Source: WTFY01 sp965220895 (lineage in GTDB: Bacteria; Pseudomonadota; Gammaproteobacteria; UBA4575). Taken from it: DNA of 64,000 nucleotides. The notes beneath the pieces were generated by a model. It had not been told where the DNA came from. It ran no database searches and was given only the letters and a program-made list of their open reading frames with translations. The stretch is taken from the NCBI GenBank assembly GCA_965220895.1, contig OZ244850.1:1612001-1676000 (forward strand). The letters are read 5' to 3'. The translations under genes and the position numbers were made by a program. Below are positions 37,729-45,822 of this stretch, piece after piece; the first letter of the stretch is position 1, and every line of letters begins with the position of its first letter.

Positions 37729-38548
37729 TCCGGCGATTTCTGACTCAGCCCCTGCGGCATCGGTCTCCCAGGCTGCCTACGACTGCCTGGTGTGTAGCGA
37801 TCCATCGCAAAAATGCGAGGCCGTATTCGGGCTCGCCCGGCAGATGCGTGAGGGGACTCTCGATATGGCACCCACGCCCGATATCGAACCTATCGAGCAC
37901 CCGGGTCGGCCTGCGCGCCCGAGGCTGGTCGCCCCCAAGGATGTCGCCCGGCGAAGCCTGAACACCGAGCGCGGGCGCGCGGCCCTCATTCATGCCATCA
38001 CGCACATCGAGTTCAATGCGATCAACCTCGCCCTCGATGCCCTGTACCGCTTCCAGGGGCTACTGCGAGCGTATTACCTGGACTGGAGTCGCGTGGCTGA
38101 GGAGGAAGCCCAGCACTTCCTGATGCTACGTGAGCGCTTGCAGCAAGTCGGCTTTGATTACGGCGAGTTCGATGCCCACGACGGTTTATGGACCATGGCT
38201 GTCAAAACGCGCGACAGCCTGGTGGCGCGCATGGCGCTGGTTCCCCGCGTGCTCGAGGCACGCGGCCTGGATGTCACCCCGGGCATGATTCAAAAACTGC
38301 GAGCCCATGGAGACGGGAAGACCGCGGACATCCTGGAAGTCATCCTCGAGCAGGAAATCGGCCACGTTGCGATCGGCTCGCGCTGGTTCCGGTATGCTTG
38401 CGAAAAACACGACCTGGAACCGGAGCCCACGTTCCAGAGGCTGCTGACCCGGTACTACACGGGGCGCGTGCAAAAGCCGCTTCATCGGGAAGCGCGGCGC
38501 AAGGCGGGGTTTTCGGAGTCCGAGCTGGCGGCCCTGGAAAAAGGCTAG
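37721..38548 (+). CDS. DUF455 ferritin-like protein
   Basis: 275-aa helical protein of the ferritin-like DUF455 family. Candidate di-metal residues are in HIEFNAINLALDAL, EEEAQHFLML and EQEIGHVAIG, giving the paired ExxH pattern. The reaction is not known; MiaE-like di-iron hydroxylases are distant relatives. The GTG start at 37721 overlaps the L,D-transpeptidase stop by 8 bp. It is convergent with lpxH, with stops overlapping by 4 bp. Confidence 0.85.
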   Translation: MNSPAISDSAPAASVSQAAYDCLVCSDPSQKCEAVFGLARQMREGTLDMAPTPDIEPIEHPGRPARPRLVAPKDVARRSLNTERGRAALIHAITHIEFNAINLALDALYRFQGLLRAYYLDWSRVAEEEAQHFLMLRERLQQVGFDYGEFDAHDGLWTMAVKTRDSLVARMALVPRVLEARGLDVTPGMIQKLRAHGDGKTADILEVILEQEIGHVAIGSRWFRYACEKHDLEPEPTFQRLLTRYYTGRVQKPLHREARRKAGFSESELAALEKG

Positions 38549-39267
38549 GCCTGGAGCGTTTCCAGGCCCATGGCCCCGGGAGCGCACCTCAGCACGCTGC
38601 CCTGCTCGTACCAGTCGCCGAGCACGATACGCTTGCAGGCATTTCCGTCGATGGTGAAGTCGTGAATGCCCGGTCGGTGGGTGTGTCCGTGAATCAGGTG
38701 CCGCACCTTGTGCCTGCGCATCGTTTGCCGCACGGTGTCTTCGCTGACATCCATGATTTCGGACGGCTTGTCGCGGGTGGCGGAGATGCTCTTCTCGCGT
38801 AGCCGTTGCGCCATCTTCAGGCGCTGCTTGGTGCTGAGCAGCAATACGGCCTGCTGAACCCACCGGTTGCGTACCTTGGCCCGGTATTTCTGGTAGGCGA
38901 CGTCGTCCGTGCACAGCGTGTCGCCGTGCATGACCAGCGTAGGTGTTCCGTACAGGTCCACGACGGTTTCATCCTGCAGGATCTTGCAGCGGGTGAAGTC
39001 TTCGAATGCCTTGCCGACGAGAAAGTCACGGTTGCCGTGCACGAAAAAAACCGGAACACCGCCCAGGCTCAATTCACGGATCGAGTCGATGACAGGCTGC
39101 AGGCCGGTGGCGGGATCATCATCGCCGATCCAGTACTCGAACAAGTCCCCCAGGATATACAGGGCATCCGTGTCCGTGATGTCGCGCAAAAACCTGCAGA
39201 AAGCATCCGCGATGTGCGGCCGCGCATGATCCAGATGCAGGTCAGAGACGAACAGGGTATGCGTCAT
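38545..39267 (-). CDS. lpxH: UDP-2,3-diacylglucosamine diphosphatase
   Basis: Calcineurin-like metallophosphoesterase of lipid A synthesis that makes lipid X from UDP-2,3-diacylglucosamine. The metal motifs are present: D9 and H11 (SDLHLD), D41 (ILGDLFEYW), GNRD at 79-82, MHGD, and GHTHRPG. Length is 240 aa. Upstream of its start the sequence becomes A+T-rich, marking the edge of the accessory region. Confidence 0.95.
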   Translation of the reverse strand: MTHTLFVSDLHLDHARPHIADAFCRFLRDITDTDALYILGDLFEYWIGDDDPATGLQPVIDSIRELSLGGVPVFFVHGNRDFLVGKAFEDFTRCKILQDETVVDLYGTPTLVMHGDTLCTDDVAYQKYRAKVRNRWVQQAVLLLSTKQRLKMAQRLREKSISATRDKPSEIMDVSEDTVRQTMRRHKVRHLIHGHTHRPGIHDFTIDGNACKRIVLGDWYEQGSVLRCAPGAMGLETLQA

Positions 39268-39485
39268 ACTATATTGTGCATATTTTTATTTTAAAACAAT
39301 AACTTAGTACTGTATCCATGTCTTGAAACTGTAGATTTCCCCAGTTCGGAATAGTCTGATTAGTCAAATATTGATCTTTATATCCTCTAATTCCAGTTGA
39401 GAGTTCGCGAATCTATCCCAAACTTGGGTAACACTTTTTCGGATTACTGTATCGTGGTGTCGAACTGAGATGTTTTCAGTGTAGC

Positions 39486-40805
39486 TCATGTCAATAAAGT
39501 CAATTCACTTTGTTGATTGATTATCCACCGATAGCGGACTGGTTTCGTCAGCTTTTCCAACTTCTCATCAGCAATGGCTTTCTTTAACCAGGTATTAAGC
39601 TGAGACTTGTTCAGTTCCAGTGCATCAGTCAGTTCAGCTGGGGTTTTTGGAGAGTCACTGCAAATTGTTTTTATCTTGATAAGAAACAGTTCGTAAAACT
39701 CAATACCCTTATCCGGCACCGGTGGTGAGGCAGCCACACACTCGGCATTCAAGTCATGTTCCATCACGGAATCTGCTTTTGACTCAAGTAATGCTGACGC
39801 CACACATGTATCTTCTTTATCTTCCATCTCATCCACCGTCGGATTGAATAAATCTATACTTGACACTTTCTCCGACATCTTGCCTGAACACAATGCTTCG
39901 AAATCAATTTCTCCTATGTTTGCTGACACCCATGTTGCTCCAGCCTTCGCGATGGCAGAATTTCCAGTAGACTTACCAGCACTTCGTTTCACCCAAAGCG
40001 GCACCCATTGATTCTTCAGGTTTTCCATCGCGCCACTCCAGGTTCCTCCTTTCATCCCGGACTGAACTACCATCGCTGAATCGGAGAGGCAGTAGATGTA
40101 TTTGTTCCGCTGCATGGCATTGCCAACATTGAACCCCGCCTCAGGATAAAATGGAGATACTAGAACGAGATCATTTGCCATCAGATATCTGCAGTACTTC
40201 ACGCCTGAACAGGCCCGCAGAAGACCATCAGCAAGTACACCAGTCACCGCGCCTTCAGCTTCGAGTGCGCCAAGCATGGCTGCCTCATCAACGCCCCTCG
40301 CTCCACCGGAAACAATGGAATATCCCTTGCGAGCTGCCAATGCACCAAGATCGCGGCTGTAGGCAAAGTCCTTATCATTCACATTACGGGAACCAATCAC
40401 TGCCAATCCACCACCATTGAGCAATGCCTTGTTTCCACAGCCATACAATATGGCGGGTGCTGCTGCTCCAAGGCGCTGCATAAGTCGCACTGGATAATCA
40501 GGATCAGATCTTGTCATGACCCACATTCCTGCTCGGAGCCATTTCTCCATGGCCAGTGCCAAAGCGGAACCGCGCCTCAGCAACGCCTCAGTGCGATCCA
40601 GCGTAATATCCTTATCTGACCAGCCATTCAGTAATTCATCCAAGTGGCCTGTCATCAGATGTTCCGGCGTCAGCGACTTCTCTCTTAGCCACAATGCGAA
40701 ACGTCCCCACTCCCTCGGTGTCAATGGCTTTACTGACCCTCCTTGGGTTTTTGAAAAATATGAGGTCAGCAATACAATTGCCTGGGTATTGGGTGAAATC
40801 GACAT
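39486..40805 (-). CDS. DprA/Smf-like DNA-processing protein
   Basis: 439-aa protein. A helical N-domain (1-110) precedes a DprA-type Rossmann domain with IGSR (137-140), SGGARGVDEAA (166-176) and a long loop with QRNKYIYCLSD. A C-terminal winged-helix-like region follows (about 375-430). Housekeeping DprA loads RecA on incoming DNA in transformation; here the gene is in an operon with a RecQ-like helicase and a phosphoribosyltransferase, so a dedicated accessory role is more likely. It starts at 40805, directly adjacent to the PRTase stop. Base composition is lower in GC than the core genes. Confidence 0.8.
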   Translation of the reverse strand: MSISPNTQAIVLLTSYFSKTQGGSVKPLTPREWGRFALWLREKSLTPEHLMTGHLDELLNGWSDKDITLDRTEALLRRGSALALAMEKWLRAGMWVMTRSDPDYPVRLMQRLGAAAPAILYGCGNKALLNGGGLAVIGSRNVNDKDFAYSRDLGALAARKGYSIVSGGARGVDEAAMLGALEAEGAVTGVLADGLLRACSGVKYCRYLMANDLVLVSPFYPEAGFNVGNAMQRNKYIYCLSDSAMVVQSGMKGGTWSGAMENLKNQWVPLWVKRSAGKSTGNSAIAKAGATWVSANIGEIDFEALCSGKMSEKVSSIDLFNPTVDEMEDKEDTCVASALLESKADSVMEHDLNAECVAASPPVPDKGIEFYELFLIKIKTICSDSPKTPAELTDALELNKSQLNTWLKKAIADEKLEKLTKPVRYRWIINQQSELTLLT

Positions 40806-41162
40806 TTAGGCTCCGGTATTCGTTGAAGCCAATGCTACCGGATAGACAGCTTTGCTTCCTGCACGCCGTAACAAAGCAGCGAGGACAGTGACCGTCCATC
40901 CGGAATCGATTACATCATCTATCAGTAACAGGGTTTTCCCGGGTATGTTCTCGGTCACTTCAAAAACTCCATCCAGATTCCTGCATTGATAAAAACGGTT
41001 CTGCTGAAACTTCTGTGGTTCATTATTGACAATTTTTTGGATGACATTCATGAAAGGGAGCTTCAGTCGAACCGCCAATCGCTGTGCAAAATCCGGCACC
41101 AACACAGGATGGTTTAATGACGGGACACAGGCACCCCTTGTGGAGCAGGGTCCGGCCGCCAT
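40806..41162 (-). CDS. Phosphoribosyltransferase (ComF-like) domain, probably a split-off C-terminus of the helicase gene
   Basis: 118 aa with the PRPP-binding motif LLIDDVIDSGWT (79-90) of type I PRTases such as ComF. The N-terminal part before residue 13 (MAAGPCSTRGA) reads in a frame where the helicase is coding and looks artificial. From CVPSLNHPVLV onward it looks like an authentic PRTase. It overlaps the helicase ORF by 49 bp in the -1 frame, consistent with one longer protein cut by a frameshift. A separate start at 41162 remains possible. Confidence 0.65.
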   Translation of the reverse strand: MAAGPCSTRGACVPSLNHPVLVPDFAQRLAVRLKLPFMNVIQKIVNNEPQKFQQNRFYQCRNLDGVFEVTENIPGKTLLLIDDVIDSGWTVTVLAALLRRAGSKAVYPVALASTNTGA

Positions 41163-42901
41163 CGTCGCTCAATCATCTCTGCTACAGCCTCCACCAGCTC
41201 ATCCCGGAAGTATCCGGAATGTTTATCCTCAGCTACCAAACCACCCCATCCTGCATCGCCCCAACGCGATAAAATACGACCCTCAGATGCTTGAAGCCCG
41301 TTTGGCAGCTTATATGGAAAACCATAATTCTGAAATGCCCCTGCGGCTGACTGCTTTTTTGGTTTGAAGGGCATCTCGTCATGTTTCAGAAAATGACTTG
41401 CAGCTATCGCCAGGTTGCGGTCCACTTCAGCACTAACTACGGGCTCCCCCACACAAACTGAACATCGACCGCATTCAACCGTTTCCGGATCATCCAGAGC
41501 ATTTTGCAGATAAGCCATCAAGCAACTACTACTGTCGATGTACTCCTGAACCTCTTGCCATTCGACTTCTCTTTGTTGCATCAAACGCTGGATACGCTCA
41601 TGATCCAGGCCGAAAGGAACAGGCGTGCGGCGCCACTTGTTGCCATGCTTGATGACCGGAGCCGGATTTTCCACACTAAGTATCTTCAATACCTTATCAA
41701 TTTGCCCTCGCCTCAGGTTGAGATGTTGCTGAAGCTGGGTCACAGACAACTCCTCATGGGTTTGCAAAATACCCAGGATTGCATTGACATCTTGCTCGTC
41801 AGGAAAAGCGCTGCGGCGAAAATATTCGTGTATGTCCTCGTCCTCCCTGCCAGATAGCAGTACCCCAAAGGCGTTATTGATCGCTCGCCCAGCCCTTCCC
41901 ACTTGCTGATAATAGGTCACGACAGAACCAGCCGCCTGATAGTGAATCACAAAACCTAGATCCGGCTTGTCATAACCCATCCCTAATGCAGTAGTTGCTA
42001 CCAACACTTTTACCTCATTGCCCAGAAGAAGGTCTTCAAGATACTGCCGATACAGGGTGCTGTTTTCAAAGCCTTCATCGTCAACTCTGCTATGGTAGGC
42101 GCGCGCTGTGATTCCCTGTTGATTCAACCAGTCAGCCACCTGTTCTGCATCGCGGATGGTCAATGCATAGACGATTCCGGAGCCTGGCAATTCTGGAATA
42201 TACTGCGCCAGCCAGGCTAACCGAGCAGCCTGATCGGACAAACGGAGTGTTTGCAGGGAGAGGCTATCCCGTACCAGCGTGCCTCTCTGGATTTCGATAT
42301 CGCCCAGTTGCGCCTGAGCATCCTGAATTACCCGATTGTTCGCTGTAGCGGTTGTGCCAAGGACTGGCATATTGGGTGGCATCTGCAGTAGAACATTGGT
42401 CAATCGGCGATAGTCTGGGCGAAAGTCATGGCCCCAGTCAGAAATACAGTGGACCTCATCTATGACGAACAAGCCTATGCGGTCGGCCACTGGCAACAGG
42501 ACCTCTGCTACGAATGCATCATTAAACAGGCGTTCAGGCGAAATTAACATGGCATCAACTTGATTGGCCAAAATACCATGGCTGATTGTTGGCCAGTTGT
42601 CTTGGTTAGCCGAGTTGATGGTCTCAGCCCGGATGCCAAGACGATTGGCTGCTTCGATCTGATTGCGCATCAGTGCCAGCAGAGGTGAAACAATTACTGT
42701 TGGTCCTGCACCGCGATTACGTAAAATGCGTGTACTGATGAAATAGACAGAGCTCTTTCCCCAGCCAGTGCGTTGTACTACCAGGAGCTTCTGGCGGTGG
42801 TTGACCAGCGCGTCTATAGCTTCCCATTGGCCGTCACGGAAATAGGCTTCTGGGTTACCAACCGCAGTCTGCAGCAAAGTTTCTGCCTCAGACCTGTTCA
42901 T
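41114..42901 (-). CDS. RecQ-family ATP-dependent DNA helicase
   Basis: 595-aa superfamily 2 helicase. Walker A is QRTGWGKSS (about 43-51), motif II is DEVH (148-151) with the RecQ pattern VHCISDWGHDFRPDYRRL, and motif VI is QQVGRAGR. A RecQ-type zinc module follows: one Cys in SSSCLMAYL and three in ECGRCSVC. There is no clear HRDC domain. The last ~100 residues lead into a phosphoribosyltransferase domain continued in the overlapping ORF. It heads a three-ORF minus-strand operon. It lies in A+T-richer accessory DNA and is not the housekeeping recQ by context. Confidence 0.85.
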   Translation of the reverse strand: MNRSEAETLLQTAVGNPEAYFRDGQWEAIDALVNHRQKLLVVQRTGWGKSSVYFISTRILRNRGAGPTVIVSPLLALMRNQIEAANRLGIRAETINSANQDNWPTISHGILANQVDAMLISPERLFNDAFVAEVLLPVADRIGLFVIDEVHCISDWGHDFRPDYRRLTNVLLQMPPNMPVLGTTATANNRVIQDAQAQLGDIEIQRGTLVRDSLSLQTLRLSDQAARLAWLAQYIPELPGSGIVYALTIRDAEQVADWLNQQGITARAYHSRVDDEGFENSTLYRQYLEDLLLGNEVKVLVATTALGMGYDKPDLGFVIHYQAAGSVVTYYQQVGRAGRAINNAFGVLLSGREDEDIHEYFRRSAFPDEQDVNAILGILQTHEELSVTQLQQHLNLRRGQIDKVLKILSVENPAPVIKHGNKWRRTPVPFGLDHERIQRLMQQREVEWQEVQEYIDSSSCLMAYLQNALDDPETVECGRCSVCVGEPVVSAEVDRNLAIAASHFLKHDEMPFKPKKQSAAGAFQNYGFPYKLPNGLQASEGRILSRWGDAGWGGLVAEDKHSGYFRDELVEAVAEMIERRWRPDPAPQGVPVSRH

Positions 42902-43555
42902 TCATCTGCCAGAAATTTCAAGCTACCGTACCTATGCTCACGATCCTTATCTCTAAACCCTGACCACTCAGAAGGCTCAAAAACTTTGTTTATGCAAGGA
43001 GGATTTGGAGAACATAAGATTGAGACAATGTCTGTGAATTACACAGCTCAAATTCATGTCTCTAGAAAACATTTTTGGAGGTGTCTGAAGGAGTTCGGGT
43101 TTCGATACAGCTATCGGGATAAGCCTGAGAAGATGTTTCAAGACCCCCTTTCTTCCTTTTTCTGTCTGCTTCCAGCGTGAGCCAGAATTGCTTATCTACA
43201 ATAGATGTATCGTCCTCGGGAAAATGCTCAAGTTTGCCCTTCCTGCTTAAAACTCAAATCCTTGTCGATCGCCATTTACGCTCTGACAACCGCATATGGG
43301 GTGGTGCAACTGAGGGTGGTGCAACTGACAGGCAATGGATAAGCATAGTGCCTGCCCGATCATTTGATCACCTAATGCCCTCAGGTTGAGGGTTGTAACG
43401 ACTCACTCTGACAGAAGGCTCACACTGGTAATTAGCTTGTTGTTTTCGCTATTTTGTTCGCCTTTCATAGTTCTTTGAAACATCCTGAAAAAGCGTTAAA
43501 CAATTGATTATTGGAGTATCTTGGCAGTATGCCCGTTTGCGGTACACTGCACGGA
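42902..43555. other. Intergenic region with possible gene remnant
   Basis: No intact gene is supported here. On the minus strand, 42898-43035 is open and would end GSLKFLADE-stop, the stop overlapping the helicase ATG in an ATGA; further upstream, frame-shifted fragments (for example LEHFPEDDTSIV and DKQFWLTLEADRKRKKG) suggest a decayed gene. A plus-strand ORF (42773-43180) overlaps the same DNA and looks less likely. A 15-bp unit repeated twice lies at 43300-43329. The rest is A+T-rich with nothing recognisable. Confidence 0.35.
43300..43329. repeat. Two tandem copies of a 15-bp unit
   Basis: The unit GGTGGTGCAACTGA plus one base (G then C) occurs twice in a row. It lies in the non-coding region between the helicase operon and the cyclophilin gene. 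No function is evident. Confidence 0.6.
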
Positions 43556-44134
43556 TTACTCGACAATGGATACTTTTTCAATGATCACTGTCTCGGCAGG
43601 TACGTCCTGAAGTGCTCCGAGTGTAGTGGTGGGCACGTCGCGGATGGCGTTCACGACCTCCATGCCCTCGGTGACCTTGCCGAACACCGCATAGCCCCAT
43701 CCCTGCATGCTCTCGCCCGAGAAATTCAGGAACTGGTTGTCCCGGACATTGATGAAGAACTGCGCCGTGGCTGAATGCGGGTCACTGGTTCGCGCCATGG
43801 CAATCGTGCCCGTGTCATTGCCGAGGCCGTTGTTGGCTTCATTGCGGATGGGATCATGCGTGGGTTTCTGGGTCATGTCAGAAGTGAACCCGCCCCCCTG
43901 GATCATGAAGTTCGAGATGACCCGGTGAAAGATGGTGCCGTCATAAAATCCTTCCTTCACGTAGGTGAGGAAGTTTTCAACGGTGACCGGTGCATTGGCG
44001 GCATCCAGTTCAAGGACGATGGTGCCCTTGCTGGTTTCCATTTTTACCGTGGCGGTTTCTGCTTGTACGTTGGATGTAGTCATAAGAATTGCTGAAAACA
44101 CAAACAGAACGAAGTGCCTGGATACTGCTTTCAT
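43556..44134 (-). CDS. ppiA: Periplasmic peptidyl-prolyl cis-trans isomerase (cyclophilin)
   Basis: 192-aa cyclophilin that speeds proline isomerisation during folding of exported proteins. The signal peptide (MKAVSRHFVLFVFSAILM...VQA) directs it to the periplasm. The core has FHRVISNFMIQGG, with catalytic Arg and Phe, and TAQFFINV. I start at the ATG at 44134; the upstream open stretch adds a non-typical N-terminus. The symbol follows E. coli PpiA by localisation. Confidence 0.88.
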   Translation of the reverse strand: MKAVSRHFVLFVFSAILMTTSNVQAETATVKMETSKGTIVLELDAANAPVTVENFLTYVKEGFYDGTIFHRVISNFMIQGGGFTSDMTQKPTHDPIRNEANNGLGNDTGTIAMARTSDPHSATAQFFINVRDNQFLNFSGESMQGWGYAVFGKVTEGMEVVNAIRDVPTTTLGALQDVPAETVIIEKVSIVE

Positions 44135-44427
44135 GGGGTCTCCACACAGGGTTAAAAGTAAAGAGGCAGCCGTCGGTTGAGTTCGGTGCACGGGCTTGCT
44201 GTCCTGCATGGATCCGGCCGCGCAATGCGTCAACTGACGTACAGCCCGGATCATACTTTATCGAAGATGCGCAAACCAGTTTGCCGTGACGGGATCGGCA
44301 TGTGCTGGGCATTGCACTTTACCTGTCCGGCGGGGCTGAATTTGCTAACCATAGCACTTTTTTGTATTTTACAAGCGAAAGTGGCTCAAGATCACGAATA
44401 GGATGGCACACAGGAATGTAGCTCAAA

Positions 44428-45822
44428 ATGTTGGGGGGGGGGGCTGGCCTGCCCTGCCGGACCTGTCGTCAGTCCAGCCCGCTACTTCACGCTTGTGTAA
44501 GAGGGTTCCTGTCGGCCCGATCTTGTAGTTCCACCCTATCTTTTTTCAGAAAAGAGACTGTCAGGGCCTGTCGTGTTCTTGTAACCCTTGGTCTTATCAC
44601 CTTTGCAGTTCTGGGCGACATCGGGGATATCCATGCAGCAGGTGTGTGCAGCAATACGCCGGGTGCAGGAGACCATATCCAGTGTGAAGAGCAGGCCGGG
44701 TCGACTGCCGGCATCGACGTTGATGCAGTGGGTGTCGATATCGACTTCACTGGGGATGGGACGGATTCAGCAGGCGTATTCGCCAGGCATCTGGGCAGTG
44801 CGAATGTCGACATCAATGTCTCAGGGCGGACAAACCCTGACACGACCATCACCGCCTCGACAATCGATACGACGGGTGCAAGGGCCCATGGCATCTTTGG
44901 CCAGATGGATGGTGATGGCGCCATTACCTTCACATTGCAGAATACCGAAATCAGCACAGGTGGTGATTATGCCCTTGGCCTGTGGGGCGTACACAGGGGT
45001 GCTGGCGATACTGCCGTGGACTTGAAGACGGGTGTTGTGATCAATACATCGGGACTCCAGGCATTTGGGGCTTCTGCGCTAAATGTTAATCAGGACCCGA
45101 GCGAGGCAAGCAATGCTATTTTCATGACCCAGGGAATTTCCGTGACTACAACAGGGCAAGAGGGTCACGGCATCTGGGCCAGACGGCAGGGAGGGCTTGG
45201 CGATGCACGCATGACAGTCAGGGACAGTGCAGTGACAACCAGGGGTCTTGGTGCAGAGGGTGTTTATGGTTATAAATTTGCTGGCGGTACAGGTCATGTC
45301 ACGATTGATGTGCGGAACAGCACAGTCCGTACGGAAAGTACGGCTACTAATCCCAATGGACATACTTCCGCCGTCGGTATTCTGGGGTGGAGTCAATCGA
45401 CTGGAAATATTGACATCGATGTACAGGGTGGCTCCGTCACCACGGCCGGAACAGCTTCTCACGGCGTGTACGGGCTGCATCAGGGCACCGGAAGTATCGA
45501 AATCGACCTGCAGGGCGGTGCCATCACCACGGCAGGAACATTTGGTTACGGTATTCTCGGGTGGCAACACGCAGGAAGTCAGGGTGACATTGACATCACC
45601 ACGAGTGGGGGCCACACCATCACCACCACTGGACCCAATGGGCACGGCATCGTGGCCTATAACATGGGGACGGCGACATCGGGGCGCAGCATCAACATCA
45701 CGGTAGGCGGTTCCATCGATGTAAGCGGCACCGGTGCCCGTGGCGTGCAACGGTGCCTGGAACGTCACGATGCGCCCGGACGGGGTCACGGTGGACCGCA
45801 GTACGGACCCGTTCACCACTAG
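44428..45822 (+). CDS. Autotransporter passenger fragment (5' part of a broken gene)
   Basis: The ORF starts at the only in-frame ATG before a long signal peptide (hydrophobic core about residues 50-62, likely cut after IHA). The passenger is Gly-, Thr-, Ser- and Asp-rich with repeated HGI/HGVYG and ITTAG units, as in right-handed beta-helix autotransporters. An 11-G tract lies directly after the start codon. The good passenger sequence ends at GTGARGVQ (about 45750), after which the frame is nonsense for 24 codons. The barrel is encoded in the next ORF in another frame, so this gene is interrupted. Confidence 0.75.
   Translation: MLGGGAGLPCRTCRQSSPLLHACVRGFLSARSCSSTLSFFRKETVRACRVLVTLGLITFAVLGDIGDIHAAGVCSNTPGAGDHIQCEEQAGSTAGIDVDAVGVDIDFTGDGTDSAGVFARHLGSANVDINVSGRTNPDTTITASTIDTTGARAHGIFGQMDGDGAITFTLQNTEISTGGDYALGLWGVHRGAGDTAVDLKTGVVINTSGLQAFGASALNVNQDPSEASNAIFMTQGISVTTTGQEGHGIWARRQGGLGDARMTVRDSAVTTRGLGAEGVYGYKFAGGTGHVTIDVRNSTVRTESTATNPNGHTSAVGILGWSQSTGNIDIDVQGGSVTTAGTASHGVYGLHQGTGSIEIDLQGGAITTAGTFGYGILGWQHAGSQGDIDITTSGGHTITTTGPNGHGIVAYNMGTATSGRSINITVGGSIDVSGTGARGVQRCLERHDAPGRGHGGPQYGPVHH
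44433..44443 (+). repeat. Poly-G tract (11 G) in the second to sixth codons
   Basis: Eleven consecutive G residues begin in the second codon of the autotransporter passenger ORF. Tracts of this kind are prone to slipped-strand changes, which would move the frame and switch translation off or on. The tract length given here puts ATG 44428 in frame with the signal peptide. Confidence 0.8.
45402..45750 (+). repeat. Imperfect passenger repeats of about 30 residues
   Basis: Four degenerate units follow each other: GNIDIDVQGGSVTTAG..., GSIEIDLQGGAITTAG..., GDIDITTSGGHTITTTG... and GRSINITVGGSIDVSG.... Each ends in a hydrophobic turn such as HGVYGLHQGT. They likely form rungs of a beta-helix. Confidence 0.65.

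Noticed and set aside
39268..39485. Small gene between lpxH and the DprA-like gene
   Set aside because: 218 bp of A+T-rich DNA with no ORF that has a start, ribosome site and coding character.
42773..43180. 135-codon plus-strand ORF overlapping the helicase start
   Set aside because: Its first third is antisense to the helicase; no motif, and the minus strand here gives a better case for a gene remnant coupled to the helicase.
45402..45750. Repeat array considered as CRISPR
   Set aside because: Units are in-frame coding repeats without constant spacers.
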